Origin: Diphasiastrum complanatum
Taxonomy: Eukaryota > Streptophyta > Lycopodiopsida > Lycopodiales > Lycopodiaceae
Reading direction: 5' to 3'
Length of the DNA stretch: 64,000 nucleotides
NCBI GenBank assembly: GCA_029204225.1
Contig: CM055107.1
Span: forward strand, 26,233,482 to 26,297,481
A model generated the notes under the pieces. The model was not told where the DNA came from. It worked only from the letters and a program-made list of their open reading frames with translations, and did not search any database. The position numbers and the translations under genes are program-made. Shown piece after piece: positions 10,850-21,974 of this stretch (the first letter of the stretch is position 1; the number at the start of each line of letters is the position of its first letter).

Positions 10850-11660
10850 AAGGAGTAGACCATTACATAGATCTCCTTCCCGACAACTCTCCTGTATCAT
10901 TTTTTCCTTACAGGACGAGCCCTAAGGAAGAAGATGAGGTTGCTAGTCAACTTAGGAAGTTAGCAAGTAGGAGTCATATTAGACCCAGTAAGTCCCCTTG
11001 GGGAGCTCCTGATTTGTTAACCGACAAGAAAGACGGTGGTATTCATCTTTGTGTCGATTACAAAAAGCTTAATAGAATGACTATTAAGAACCGTTATCCC
11101 TTACCTATCGGATGGACGACTTAATGGACCGATTGAATGGTGCAAAGTATTTCAACAAATTGGATCTTAGGTCAAGGTATCATCAAATAAGAATTCATGA
11201 GGGGGATGTTTCCAAAACTTCTTTTCGTTCTAGGTATGGCCATTACAAATTTTTAGTTTTACCCTTTGGTCTAACTAATGGCCCGACAACCTTCCAACAG
11301 ATGATGAACGATATTCTTCGTCCATATCTAAGAAAGTTTCTCGTGGTATTTTTGGACGACAAACTGATTTATAATAAGACTCTTGAGGAGCACGAGGCGC
11401 ATTTGCGTACAGTCTTAGATAATCTAAGGTAGGCAAAGCTTTATGCTAAGGAGTCTAAGTGTGAGTTTTTTCAGACAAGACTCAAGTACTTGGGACATAT
11501 CGTTTCCGATCGAGGTCTTGAGATCGACTAGGATAAGGTCCAGAAAGTTTGTGATTGGCCTATCTTGACAACCATTAAGGAAGTTAAATTTTTTTGGGCT
11601 TCACAAAGTTTTTCCATAAATTCATTAAAGACTATGCCTTAATTGCATTGCCAACGAAAA
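10850..11660 (+). pseudogene. Ty3/gypsy reverse transcriptase, truncated
   Basis: Fingers and palm are recognisable: [20 protein letters not shown] then YKKLNRMT, a frame change near 11108, then LDLRSRYHQIRI, TSFRSRYGHYKFLVLPFGLT, and the active-site block VVFLDDKLIYN (11341-11373; F/YVDD reads FLDD, so both Asp are kept). The thumb follows with SKCEFFQTRLKYLGHIVSDR (11456-11515) after a TAG. Similarity ends near 11660, so RNase H and integrase are missing. Together with the Gag and protease upstream it is one 5' half of a gypsy element. Confidence 0.85.
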
Positions 11661-13630
11661 ATAATAATCCAAAGGCTTCACATGTGTTAAGTACAACCAC
11701 TGTACGGCCTGCTAACAACAAATAAGTTTACTTAAGAAATCCCAAGCATTCATCCACAAAGAACTTGCTTAAGAGAGTGAAAACACCAAGATTGCTCCCA
11801 AATCAATGTTTCTCATCATTAGCCTCCAAATGGATCTCACATGAATGATATACAAAATCTTCATATCCACTTTGGCTAAGATTCCACTAATTTGTCACAT
11901 CATCATTGGTGGCTAGTGTTGACCTTCTAGATTCCTACAATCTAGGAGATAACTCCTACAATTTAGGATATTTGACATTTGACTCAAATGAAATCTATAT
12001 ACAATGGATCTGAACTTTGTGCTTGACATTTTACACGTGGGAGACCACTCCTACCCATGTGATATAGCATTTTCTATCATTAGAAAGGTGTCAAGTGGCA
12101 TAATACTACTAAACTAGTTTTTGGCCAATTTAACCACTAGTTTTCAAATTAAATGAGATGTACAACCTATATGATCTATCTAAATGACTTAGGCATAGAT
12201 TTCACACGTGGGAATAGGCTCCGCACATGTCTAATGATGATAGGTACAAGTCATTATGGTATTTACAAAATTTGATCAAGTTAGCTTTTGCCAATTCCAA
12301 CAATGATGACGCCTTGGAACAATCAACTGAAATGGAATGCATCTTACAAACAATTGACTCATTCCATTTTTTTGTCAAAAAAAACGTAAAAAACTCCAAC
12401 AATTAGTCAACAAATATCAGAGTCAAATATGGTATGTTGATTGAGTTATTCGCTTCAAATCTAAGCATCAATGACGAAGTGGTTAGCAGTTTCGAAGGAT
12501 ACTTCCAAACAAAAATAACAATAGAAACTACCCATTTTTACAACCAACAAATTGATAGAACATGTACATCTATACAATGACTTCTCAAAGGAATACAAAT
12601 TAGAAACGATCATCTAGACATCATCACTAAAAAGCAATTTCCAATCCACCTTGTTGCAGCATGAACGATACATCATGCACAAGGATTAACAATTGATAAA
12701 CTTGCATTCAATCCAAAAGGTATTAAAGCACGCGGTCTAACTTGTACATCACTTTCAAGAATTTAGGACTTTGATAATTTGTACCTCCTACAACCATTAC
12801 AACCAAAAAACTTTTACGTTGACAAAAAAAAAAAGTGAAACAAAAAATGACTACATGCCACAACTTCTTGGAAACTCATTGTTCCCGACATTAACCAATA
12901 TGTAAACACACACATCATCATACAGTCTTTGAACACAATATCTTTACAAAAATACTACGATGACCTATACCGACCTCTTAGTGAATTTCAATATACTTTG
13001 CTTACAATAAAAGCGTCAAAAACACACAAGCACCTACTTTCCACACATATTTCAAAATTTCAATAGCTTTTCATTTTTTGGAAATGCAATTTTTTACAAG
13101 TCGAATACTCCACAAAGCCACAACACTCAACACCAACAATATTGAAATAACAACGAAGACACACGATTCCACATGCACATAAGAGCTACATACAAGCACA
13201 TAAAAGCAAATATCAAATCACTATTGCAAATTCTTCACAATGTGCTCCAAAAAATACCCACAAATATTCCTAGAACTGTAATATGCAACTTAAATATTGA
13301 TATAAAAATCATGGTTATATTTCCAAATCGAAATATAAATCCGTTGCATAGAAAAATTTTGTACACATTTTAAAATTCAATTATCATTTTAATCGTCACA
13401 AAAAGTTCTACTTATATTCATAGTATGCCAAGAATGCCTTTCTATATTGCTAAATTAGTTACATTCACACAAAGTAAAAATACAACCATATGGCATGGCA
13501 AGCCTTTGTGGTAGAATGCCACATGTTTCTTGTTTAATATAAAATTAATAACATGTCATTTCATTTTGAGGAGTTGTTGCCTAGTCCGTGCTAAGTTTAC
13601 GACGGACAATAGTAACTTCCTGTTTTTATT
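11661..13630. other. Long non-coding AT-rich stretch, possibly an LTR
   Basis: No gene is recognisable. Motifs 'cacatgtgttaagtacaaccactgtacggcctg' (in parts near 11680-11712) and 'cacacgtggga' (near 12040 and 12205) resemble LTR-like sequence at 63740-63800. This may be LTR or leader sequence of another element. The rest shows no structure I can support. Confidence 0.35.
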
Positions 13631-14260
13631 AATAAAAGATGGGAAAACCTATCAGAGTACAAAGGATGTCACGGGCATAGCGTTTGCATCCCCCTACTAA
13701 CACGATACTGATAAGGAGCCGCGCAGAGTAGTTTCCCGCCCGTGACATCAAACACAATACTAATAACGAGTGGTGGAGTTCCCCCCCTTGGCAGAGGAGT
13801 TCCCTTGCTAGTACCCGCCCCGCCACTAGGCCGCTACCCACTCGATACCTCAGCCTCCTATATGCCCGCTTGTCACGTGTCTCAAATAATCTTTGTCCCA
13901 TAAGTTTTGAGAACACGACATTTTTTGCATTGTTGCAAGCGCCATCGTTTGCGTCCCTTGAGTCAGCAGCAGCTCGTGGGAGGCAGCAAGGAAGAACTGT
14001 ATCAATTGTTGCATTGCGGATGACATAAATTCACCCTTATTCAAGTTTGTGCAGTGACGCACCGCCTGCTTATCCTTTTTCTCGTTTGCAGAGGTAATTC
14101 TATTTCATTACTAGGGCAAAAATCCTCAAACACCTTTCGTTCAAGTTTTCATTTTGCTTCGCTGGTAAAATGTTCTATTTGCACATTGCCTGATGGGTGT
14201 ATTTAGTCTGGTATCTTAAACTGCATGAATCGCCTCACTTGTTTACGCATGTCTTGTACC
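13631..14260. other. GC-richer unassigned block
   Basis: 13640-13900 is clearly richer in G and C than its surroundings. I find no conserved frame on either strand and no RNA gene. Confidence 0.3.
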
Positions 14261-14500
14261 ATAATATCAGTTCTATCATCCAACGGGATTGGCTGAGATG
14301 CTTAGCTTGGTTTCCAAAGTTTCTTAGGTCTCAGGTTTGAGCCCCCTTGAAAACCACGATGCATAAAATTAGGTCTAACCATAACATCAGTTCTATCATC
14401 CAACGGGATTGGCTGAGATGGTTAGCTTGGTATCCAAAGTTTCTTAGGTCTCAGGTTTGAGCTCCCTTGAAAACCACGATGCATAAAATTAGGTCTAACA
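14261..14500 (+). mobile_element. Tandem dimer of a tRNA-derived SINE-like unit
   Basis: Two copies of a 120-bp unit lie head to tail (14261-14380 and 14381-14500) with only about six differences. Each contains an A-box-like TGGCTGAGATGG (copy 2 at about 14411-14422; copy 1 reads TGGCTGAGATGC at about 14291-14302) and, some 40 bp downstream, a B-box-like GGTTTGAGC. That is the split internal RNA polymerase III promoter of tRNA genes. The body does not fold into an intact tRNA by eye, and the tail lacks a poly(A) run. A tRNA-derived SINE fragment or tRNA pseudogene duplicated in tandem is the best reading. Confidence 0.55.
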
Positions 14501-15170
14501 ATGACAAGTGAAGCAAGGGCAAGGGCCAGATCACCGAGTGTCTTGAAGCACTTAGGTGCCTTCACCATGGCATGTTTGCAGCCACACGTTCAGGAGAGTG
14601 AGGCCAATGATGAAATGTGTTGCGGAGGACATCCAGTGTCAAATTGCTAACGGTTTTTAAGTGCCATTTCTCGTGCATTCTATTGCTGAATATAGGCACA
14701 ATAAATATTTGGACCAAGCAAGCATGATCCTTCCCAAGCCAAGCCGAAGCTACATGGTGCCATTGAAAATAAGCTCATGTCTTTGCATGAAGGCTCTAGA
14801 CGTGGTGAAGGCCATAACTTTGGTCTTCACCACAAGTAAATGTTAATTTTCATCTAGTGTGAAACTGTGTAGACTATCTAGGTGTCTCTAGAGCCTTTGT
14901 AGTAGAGCCACATCATCAACATACAGTAGTATGGCAATCAAAATATCTTTGTTTATAATCCAAACCTCCATCCTAGTCATAATCTCCTCAAGCTCATCAA
15001 TATACGAACGAAAGAGAGTAGGTGAAAGGGAGCATCATTGTTTCACCCAAATAGTGCTCTAAACTGGATAAAAAATTCCTGACTCACTCCTGAAACAACC
15101 CCAGACTCTCTCATAGAGTGCCATCACTACCAATATAGTTATATGTAGAAAAGCATAAATGAACACCAAA
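14501..15170 (-). pseudogene. LINE reverse transcriptase fragment
   Basis: The minus strand encodes, through several frame changes, the end of a LINE RT palm. A block like CSLSPTLFRSYIDELEEI (about 15040-14985) is followed by LLYVDDVALLQRL at about 14940-14900 and HSFTLDENLHLLVVKTKVM near 14865-14825. The order (LSP.LF, then Y-x-DD, then KTK) is that of plant LINE retrotransposons. Downstream sequence to 14500 is the decaying 3' end. Endonuclease and most of the RT are missing. Confidence 0.7.
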
Positions 15171-15179
15171 TAGAATATG

Positions 15180-15790
15180 TTAACAATTTTCAACTGCCAT
15201 TTCTCGTGAATGTTCATCTATTTATCGTGCCTATATTCAGCATACTTGCATGGGTAGTTGGGCATTAAGCCTGATTTTACATTTCTTGGTGCTGGATACA
15301 TCAAAATTCCCAATCCCACCGTATTATCTTGACTCTAGATTATCACTTTGTTTGATGTTTACCTTTTTGGGCAAATTCTTGTTTCTTCATAGTAGCTTGA
15401 TATAAGAGTCGGGATGCTTCCACGATACTTTATGAGAGGATAGGATATGTCAAATGTATTCTTTGGGGGAGGTTGAGTCTGAGGAGCACCTTACTTTTAG
15501 ATGTCTTATTTACTATGAGATTTGTGGGAAATACTATTGCCTTTTTAGAGACTCGCACACCTTACACTCTCTTATCAACTACGATGATCCTAGATGTGTT
15601 GCTCTTATGCTATTTGAGATGTTCTTATTATGGAGAGGCTTGCGCCAACGCGTTCAGTTTGACCATCATGACACAGCCTCAGATTACGGACATCTTCTCA
15701 AGAGAAAACCATTGGCAGACCTAGAGTCAAATGATGAGGACCCAAATACTCTTACATATGATCGTCATGGGGATCAGGCATAGCGTACGA
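15180..15790 (+). pseudogene. LINE C-terminal fragment, plus strand
   Basis: The frame at 15454-15783 reads VESEEHLTFRCLIYYEICGKYYCLF, then TLHSLINYDDPRCVALMLFEMFL. This is the Cys/His-containing C-terminal region of a LINE ORF2 (E-x-H-L-x-F-x-C-x-x-Y). The upstream part to 15180 continues it in other frames. Related 3' ends lie at 22700-22830 and 25180-25400. The copia element at 15797 is inserted immediately downstream. Confidence 0.65.
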
Positions 15791-15796
15791 CACGAT

Positions 15797-16233
15797 TGTA
15801 GGAAAGCAAGAGACAAGTCACCAAGATCTAGTTATCAATCAATCTCCACAAGAAACAAGAGAGAAGAGGCTGGGCGCCCAACTCTAAGAGAGAGAGAGAG
15901 AAAACAACAAGAGCAATGGAGAGCCAAACTGTATAAAATGGAATACACAATGAGCATCTAACTACTCTACCTGGATGTGACCAAATGCCACCAAACCCTA
16001 AGGTTAACCACTTACTAAATGTAGGGCACCCCCAAAAGTCAAGATAGGGCCCCTAAACAAAATTAGACCCCTAAGGACCCACGAGTCAGTACATGACCAA
16101 AATTGGGTCCAACTGAACTTAAGACAAACTCAAGATGGCCTAAATAACTAAATACCCATGGTTACACAAATCTCGACCTTTTGGGTCAAAGTAAACTATG
16201 GATTAACTTCAGCATAGTCATTTATTTCTAACC
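15797..16233 (-). mobile_element. 3' LTR of copia element F
   Basis: The 437-bp LTR runs, in plus coordinates, from TGTAGGAAAG to TCTAACC. It matches the 501-bp LTR at 20977-21477 with about eight substitutions by eye. The main difference is the length of a GA tract (about 16 bp here, about 75 bp there). The purine-rich AAGGAGG tract just outside 16233 on the minus strand is the polypurine tract. Flanking bases on the two sides of the element (acgat and acgac) allow an imperfect 5-bp target duplication. Confidence 0.9.
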
Positions 16234-17102
16234 CTCCTTAAATGACAATGCAAAAACTGAAATCTTCACTATGTAACATGGTATCAAATTTAAAGCTTTG
16301 CATAAAGCTTCAAATCTGACTCTAGGCAACGCCTTAGTGAAGAGGTCCGCAATATTATCCTCCGTAGGACAATATTCAAGTAAAATGTCGCCATCATGAA
16401 GTCTCTCCCGAACAAAGTGATAATGGATCTCGATGTGCTTCGTCCTCGCATGAAAAACAGGATTCCGTGCAATGGCAATAGCACTTTTGACTATCACTCA
16501 AGATAAGAGTGGCTGAGGGCTCGCCAAACTTCATGTCAACAAGTAGTCTTCTCAGCCATAAACACTCTGTCGTGGCTGAAAATATCGCTCTATATTCTGC
16601 CTCACTAGAAGAAGTAGCAACAGTGGGCTGCTTTTTACTTGACCACGAAATTGTAGAATTACCATAAAAAAAGCAATGTCCACTTGTAGAGCGTCTAGTG
16701 TCTTGATCTCCACCCCAATCCGAGTCACTAAAAACCAACCAAACATGCATCATCACAAGCAGGAAAAACCAGTCCATGACTTCTTGTTCTTTGAAGATAT
16801 CGAAAGATTCTCTTCAACGCTTTCCAATGTGATGTCATCGGGGCATGCATGAATTGACTCATGAGTGAGACACTATAAGAAATGTCCGGTCTTGAATTAC
16901 ATAGGTAAATGAGACAACCAATAGCTTGACAATATAAAGTAGTGTCAAATGATTCACCATCACCTTGACTACTTAATTTCAGACCTGTCGCCATAGGTGT
17001 AGCAACCGGCTTGCAATCTGCCATCTTGAACCACTTCAAAATCTGCCCTACCACATCCTCGGAGCTTGCTTCAGTCCATAAAGTGCCTTCTTGAGAAGAC
17101 AA
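16234..17102 (-). pseudogene. Copia element F: RT end and RNase H
   Basis: Minus-strand frames run WFKMADCKPVATPM (about 17035), CLIYLCNSRPDISYSVSLMSQ and WKALKRIFRYLQRT (16930-16790). The RNase H domain follows with SDSDWGGDQDTRRSTSGHCFF (about 16725-16665), SSSEAEYRA (16610-16585) and NIADLFTKALP (about 16355-16325). A few frame changes separate the pieces. The RT active-site segment that should precede WFKMADCK is missing: sequence jumps from GLKQAPRMW straight to ILKWFKM near 17050. This part would degrade the RNA template during reverse transcription. Confidence 0.9.
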
Positions 17103-17449
17103 ACTTTATCTTCTTGGCCTTCAACCAAAAAACCAGCAGGTTGTTGAAGGTACACTTCCTCATTGAGATTACCATTGAGGAATGTTGTCTTTATGTCAAG
17201 TTGCTGCAAACGCCAACCAAAGTGGGCAGCCAAAGAGGTTACTACCCTCACGGTAGTCATCCGAGCAGTACGAGAAAAAGTCTCCTCATAATCAATCCCC
17301 TTTTGCTGAGCATAGCCTTTGGCAACGAGCCTTGCCTTGTACCTTTCAATGGTACCATTTGCCTTATACTTGATTTTGTATACCCATTTAGAACCAATTG
17401 CCTTCTTCTCATAAGGAAGATCAACAAGAACCCAAATCTGGTTCTTCAT
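17048..17449 (-). pseudogene. Copia element F: N-terminal reverse transcriptase
   Basis: This 133-residue frame begins MKNQIWVLVDLPYEKKAIGS then KWVYKIKYKANGTIERYKAR, and ends LLKKALYGLKQAPRMW. These are the fingers of a plant copia RT. The next residues should lead within ~70 amino acids to a YVDD active site, but a stop follows and the palm is deleted. The protein cannot polymerise DNA. The upstream frame at 17491-18219 carries the integrase C-terminal region. Confidence 0.9.
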
Positions 17450-17490
17450 AAGTGAGTCATACTCATCTTACATCGCATCCTCCCAACATT

Positions 17491-18272
17491 TTAGGCCTGC
17501 TCATAGAAAACAGGTTCTTCTGCAACATCTCCATGAGATGTAAGAGCAAAATCTGAAAAATCAGCATAGTCCACTGATTTTGTAGAGGCAAATGTCTTTC
17601 CATCATAAAATGAACTTACTTTGCTGTCCCGCAAAGTCGACAACAGCCACCGTGGGACTGTTTTGGGCTGTCCAACAGCCATGTCTCTTCTTACAATTTG
17701 CTGTCCAAGATCTTCCGACACCGCACTTGGCTGTCCAAGATCTTCCAAAACTGGTCCTTGCTGTCCAACAGTTCCTGCAGACTGATTTTGAGCAACAACG
17801 GGCGGTTCTTGATGAACATTAGGCTCTAAACTTGATGAGGTGTTGGGCAGGTCGAAACTGGTTGATTGCTGCCCCTTATCTCCAACAATAGAAGATGGTA
17901 CCAAATCTGGAAAAACTTCAACATTCACACTATGTGGGCTGTCCTCCTTCAAGATATGAGTTGGGGCCACATCCAATGAATTCTTTTCATCAAAATGCAC
18001 ATCACGACTAACAATAATCTTATTAGTGCTCAAATTGAACAGCCTATAGCCTTTGCTTTCACTACTATAGCCAACAAAAATGCATTTAACTCCTTTATCT
18101 TCAAGCTTTGTACGAAGTTTATCCGGAACAAAAGCATAAGCCGTACAACCAAAAATGCGAAAGTGAGAGATTGTAGGCTTCTTTCCATACCAAACTTCAT
18201 AAGGAGTTAATACTTTCAATGCTTTAGTAGGACAACGATCGCTTATGTATGCTGCCGTTATAACCGCTTTAG
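17491..18272 (-). pseudogene. Copia element F: integrase C-terminal region
   Basis: After a TAG at about 18274 the frame continues with VLTPYEVWYGKKPTISHFRI, FGCTAYAFVPDKLRTKLEDKG and CIFVGYSSESKGYRLF, then VSRDVHFDE. This is the conserved C-terminal GKKP/FVGY region of copia integrases. A long Gln/Ser/Pro-rich linker containing QQGPVLEDLGQ repeats follows to 17491, as usual between integrase and RT. The stop at 18274 and the frame change after 17491 split the polyprotein. Confidence 0.9.
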
Positions 18273-18273
18273 C

Positions 18274-19947
18274 CTAAAACTTGTGAGGCAGCCCCTTTGC
18301 TTTGAGCATGCAACGGGCCATCTCCATGAGTGTGCGATTCTTTCGCTCGGCAACACCATTTTGTTGAGGCGTATAGTGAGTTGTCATTTGATGTAGAATT
18401 CCCTTTTCTCGAAGAAATGCACCGAACGTATTCTTAATGTATTTCCCTCCTCGATCGGTGCGTAGGGTCTTCAAAGAATGCCCAAACTGATTTTCCACCA
18501 TTGCTAGAAAATCTTTGAAACGTTGAAAAACTTCCGATTTAGCCTTCATAGGATAGATCCATGTAAAACGGGAAAAGTCATCAATAAAAGTCACAAAATA
18601 GATGCACTTTCCAATGGATTCGGTCCTCATTGGACCACAAACATCACTATGAACCAAATCAAATTTATCAAGAACCCTTATAGTTTTATCAATTGGAAAA
18701 GGTTTCCTTTGAAACTTTCCAAGTATGCACCCCTCACATACATGCCCTTCCGGCTGCTCAATAGTAGGAATGTCTTCTACCATATTAAATGTCTTCAGCT
18801 TCTTCAAACTTGCAAAGTTGAGATGCCCAAACCTTGCGTGCCACAATTCAGCCAACTCCAATGATTGTGATGTAGAAGCAACAAGACATGTAGAGGGAAT
18901 TCGTCGCTCATAGGTATCCATAATGAATAAGCCAGCATGCATCGTTCCCGAAACAATAATCAAGAGTGATCTTTTAGGATCCTTGACAAGACACTTAACT
19001 AGTCCTTGCTTCAACATAGTTGAAACCGAAAGAAGATTCTTCTTGATTCCCGGAACATAAAGCACATTCTTAATGTACTTTTCTTCACCATTAGGCAAAA
19101 TGATGGCTACAATTCCAATTCCATGAATAGAATAAGATGCATCATCCGCACATTGTACCTTACTTCCATTTTGCACTTTTACTAATTTAGTAAATGCTTC
19201 TTTGCGAGAAGTCATATGACGAGTAGCACCACTATCAATCACCCATTCAATGGGCTGAAAATCAGCAACTTGCAAAACAGAATCTGAATTCCTCATAGAT
19301 GTAGTAGTACTAGTAGAAGCAATATTAGACACAAAAGCATAGTCTTGGTTGAAGAGATCACCACTAGCTTCAAGCTCTTGCTCCAAAGTAGCAAGTGAAG
19401 CACTAGTATCAATTCCTTTACTCTCCTCTTTCGCAAGCTTCTTCTTACAATCCTTGATGAAGTGCCCATACCTTTTGCAATAATGGCACTTCCCTTTCTT
19501 CTTTTGAGTGTTGAAATCTTGACCTCCAACGGGCTTTTGCTCATCCTTGGAAGGAGGCTTCTCCTTTCCTTTTGACTTGCCTTTGCCCTTGCCTTTCGTG
19601 AAGAAAGCTTGATCTTGTTGAGTGTCACTCGCAAAGTTTTGCCTCGTTTGCTCCTCTTGAAGAAGCAGCCCGACAAGTTCATCAAAGGAGAGTTGTTGTC
19701 CCCTAAGAGAGATACTCAAAGATGAAACAAATGGAAGATAAGATGAAGGTAATGAGTTGAGAATAATGGAAACAAATTGAGCATCCTCAATATTGAGAAG
19801 CTCCTCACGAAGATCCTTGATCTTCGTCAAGTGATTGGTCACTTGATCCCCTTCTTGCATCTTCAACAAAGAAAGCTGATTTCTGAGATACACCACTCTT
19901 GCTGGTTTTTTTGACTCTATACATAGTATAAAGTGTATCCCACGCAC
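18274..19947 (-). pseudogene. Copia element F: Gag end, protease, integrase
   Basis: A 557-residue frame. It covers late Gag (residues 20-110), a Lys-rich patch, and a zinc knuckle CHYCKRYGHFIKDC near 19488-19447. The protease site WVIDSGATRHMTS (19250-19212) keeps its catalytic Asp. The pre-integrase and zinc-binding block is LWHARFGHLNFASLKKL with CEGCILGK (18840-18700). The integrase core follows with VTFIDDFSR (~18590), LRTDRGGKY (~18465) and QQNGVAERKNRTL (~18350), so the D-D-E catalytic residues are all present. It ends at a TAG just past GLPHKF. This is the best-kept polyprotein of the window and points to a recent insertion. Confidence 0.92.
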
Positions 19948-20320
19948 TTTTAGATGTCTTACAAGACCTAAGATGAGGTAAGATAGATCTTTTCACAGCA
20001 AGAGCAACCATAGAATGTGCTTGTGCAACCCTTCTATCCCACTTCTTTTGTTCTTCCGAAGATGGAGAAGATGATGTTGATGATGATGATCCACGAGGTG
20101 TAGGAGGTGCCAAAGACGGAGGCCTTTCCTCATCACCATTGACCAAATCCCACAGCCCTTTCGCTATGAGAAGATTCTTCATCATGTAACTCCACAAGGA
20201 GTAGTTTGTGCCATCCAACCGATTTTCACTAAACAAAGAACCGATAGCTTCCGATTCTTTAGCCATTACCTCCAACAAAATTTCAGCTTGTAGTAGATAG
20301 GAAAGAGAGCCTTTCCACAA
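19800..20320 (-). pseudogene. Copia element F: N-terminal Gag
   Basis: The likely start is the Met at 20266 (MAKESEAIGSLFSENRLDGT), giving the standard copia Gag opening with LDGTNYSLWSYMMKNLLIAK. The upstream Met at 20320 adds 18 residues that do not look like Gag. After LYTMYRVKK (about 19930) the frame shifts by one into the 18274-19947 frame. Gag would form the virus-like particle in the cytoplasm. Confidence 0.88.
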
Positions 20321-20964
20321 CCAAATCTAGTCAAAAATTTGCAGCAAACAAAGAGCTGAAAGTAGGAGCACAAGATATCTTTCAATCTGCAACCAAAGTG
20401 CCCAGAAGATAATGGATAGATGGCTGTCTTTCTGCACAAAAAAACCAGCTTCTTGAAAATTAGGTTAGCTTCGATTGAAGCCTACACCGAAACTTAATTA
20501 GGAAGCCAAATAGTGTGATCAACACACACTCCAATAGGGCTGTTGAAAGCACCCTACTACTTGCTGAGAATCTGCAAATTTCCAGCCACAAGTTGACCTA
20601 ACCCTGAATAGGGTTTGCTGAATTTTGGGCGCCCTCCTACACAAATGCAAACCTAAAAACAAAAACAGCAAGATAAGGAGACGCCACAACCAAAAATCAG
20701 TTGCAGATTTTTGGGCACCCTCCTCCAAACAAAACTTGCTGAAAACTGGTTGCATAAAAATCAGATTTGAGATTCTGATTTTTGGGTGCCAAAAATTGCT
20801 CCAAGATCTCTGATGGCCGCCCTCCTTCAACCTGAAAAGAGACAAAAAAGTTGATCCAAACTCCACTTGAAAAGATCAGCAAGATGCTGAAATTTCACAA
20901 CGAAAAGCAGAGAAGCTCCTCTTCTGGTAGGGCGCCAACAAACAAGCTTGATGCAGATCCGGTA
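20321..20964 (-). other. 5' leader of copia element F
   Basis: Untranslated leader between the primer-binding site and Gag. It contains imperfect repeats built around 'ttttgggcgccctcc' or 'ttttgggcaccctcc' (near 20625, 20710 and 20780). No conserved protein is seen. Confidence 0.6.
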
Positions 20965-20976
20965 GCTTTGATACCA
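20965..20976 (-). promoter_or_regulatory. Primer-binding site of element F
   Basis: On the minus strand TGGTATCAAAGC follows directly after the LTR end CCTACA. It is one base from the canonical TGGTATCAGAGC of initiator tRNA-Met. Confidence 0.85.
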
Positions 20977-21064
20977 TGTAGGAAAGCAAGAGACAAGTCA
21001 CCAAGATCTAGTTATCAATCAATCTCCACAAGAAACAAGAGAGAAGAGGCTGGGCGCCCAACTC

Positions 21065-21142
<78 letters not shown>

Positions 21143-21477
21143 AAACAACAACAAGAGCAATGGAGAGCCAAACTGTATAAAATGGAATACACAATGAGCA
21201 TCTAAGTACTCTACCTGGATGTGACCAAATGCCACCAAACCCTAAGGTTAACCACTTACTAAATGTAGGGCACCCCCTAAAGTCAAGATAGGGCTTCTGA
21301 ACAAAATTAGACCCCTAAGGACCCACGAGTCAGTACATGACCAAAATTGGGTCCAACTGAACTTAAGACAAACTTAAGATGGCCTAAATAACTAAATACC
21401 CATGGTTACACAAATCTCGACCTTTTGGGTCAAAGTAACCTATGGATTAACTTCAGCATAGTCATTTATTTCTAACA
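20977..21477 (-). mobile_element. 5' LTR of copia element F
   Basis: The 501-bp LTR is nearly identical to 15797-16233 apart from an expanded GA tract at 21067-21142. The minus strand has a TTTTATA promoter-like motif (about 21174-21182), with the tract lying some 35 bp further downstream. The ends are TGTTAG...CCTACA on the element strand. Confidence 0.9.
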
Positions 21478-21970
21478 CGACATCCTCCTATAGCTTGTGC
21501 ATTCAAACGTACTATGACTGCACATAGTTGGAGATCACATGCCAGCCAAATTCAGTTATAGACAGAGACCCAGATGTCCTCAGCACTCTTCAACGACATC
21601 AATATCGGCTCCTCCTACCAGGATGTCATTGAGATCTCGTATGAAACTTCCTTTAGCCATCTTAATTGAGAGCATATATTCATCATCTATAGCACATGGA
21701 CTATGCACCATTTTGTACTATTCAGAGATGTTATTTTCTATGTGGTTTTCATATTGGGACATATTATGGCTAAAGCTCTATGGTTCTATTCTCCAAACAA
21801 TAATGAGCAGAAGGATAGAGTCTCAATAGCTACATGCTATTGGATAGGATGGTTCCTGTTCACATCATTCCACTTTGTACCACATTCTCAACCTCAAGTC
21901 ACTCATTGAGGAGGCCAAGTTCAAGAGATAGTGACTTTACTACTACTTTTTAGACCTTAAATGTGCCTTT
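21478..21970. other. Unassigned sequence right of element F
   Basis: Probably the older LINE-rich target into which element F inserted, but no LINE motif is readable here. No gene is called. Confidence 0.35.
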
Positions 21971-21974
21971 GACT

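Noticed and set aside
14411-14485. A functional tRNA gene
   Set aside because: A- and B-box-like motifs are present, but I cannot fold acceptor, anticodon and T arms into a normal cloverleaf.
14661-14846. Small plus-strand frame
   Set aside because: Lies opposite the LINE RT motifs on the minus strand, which explain the sequence.
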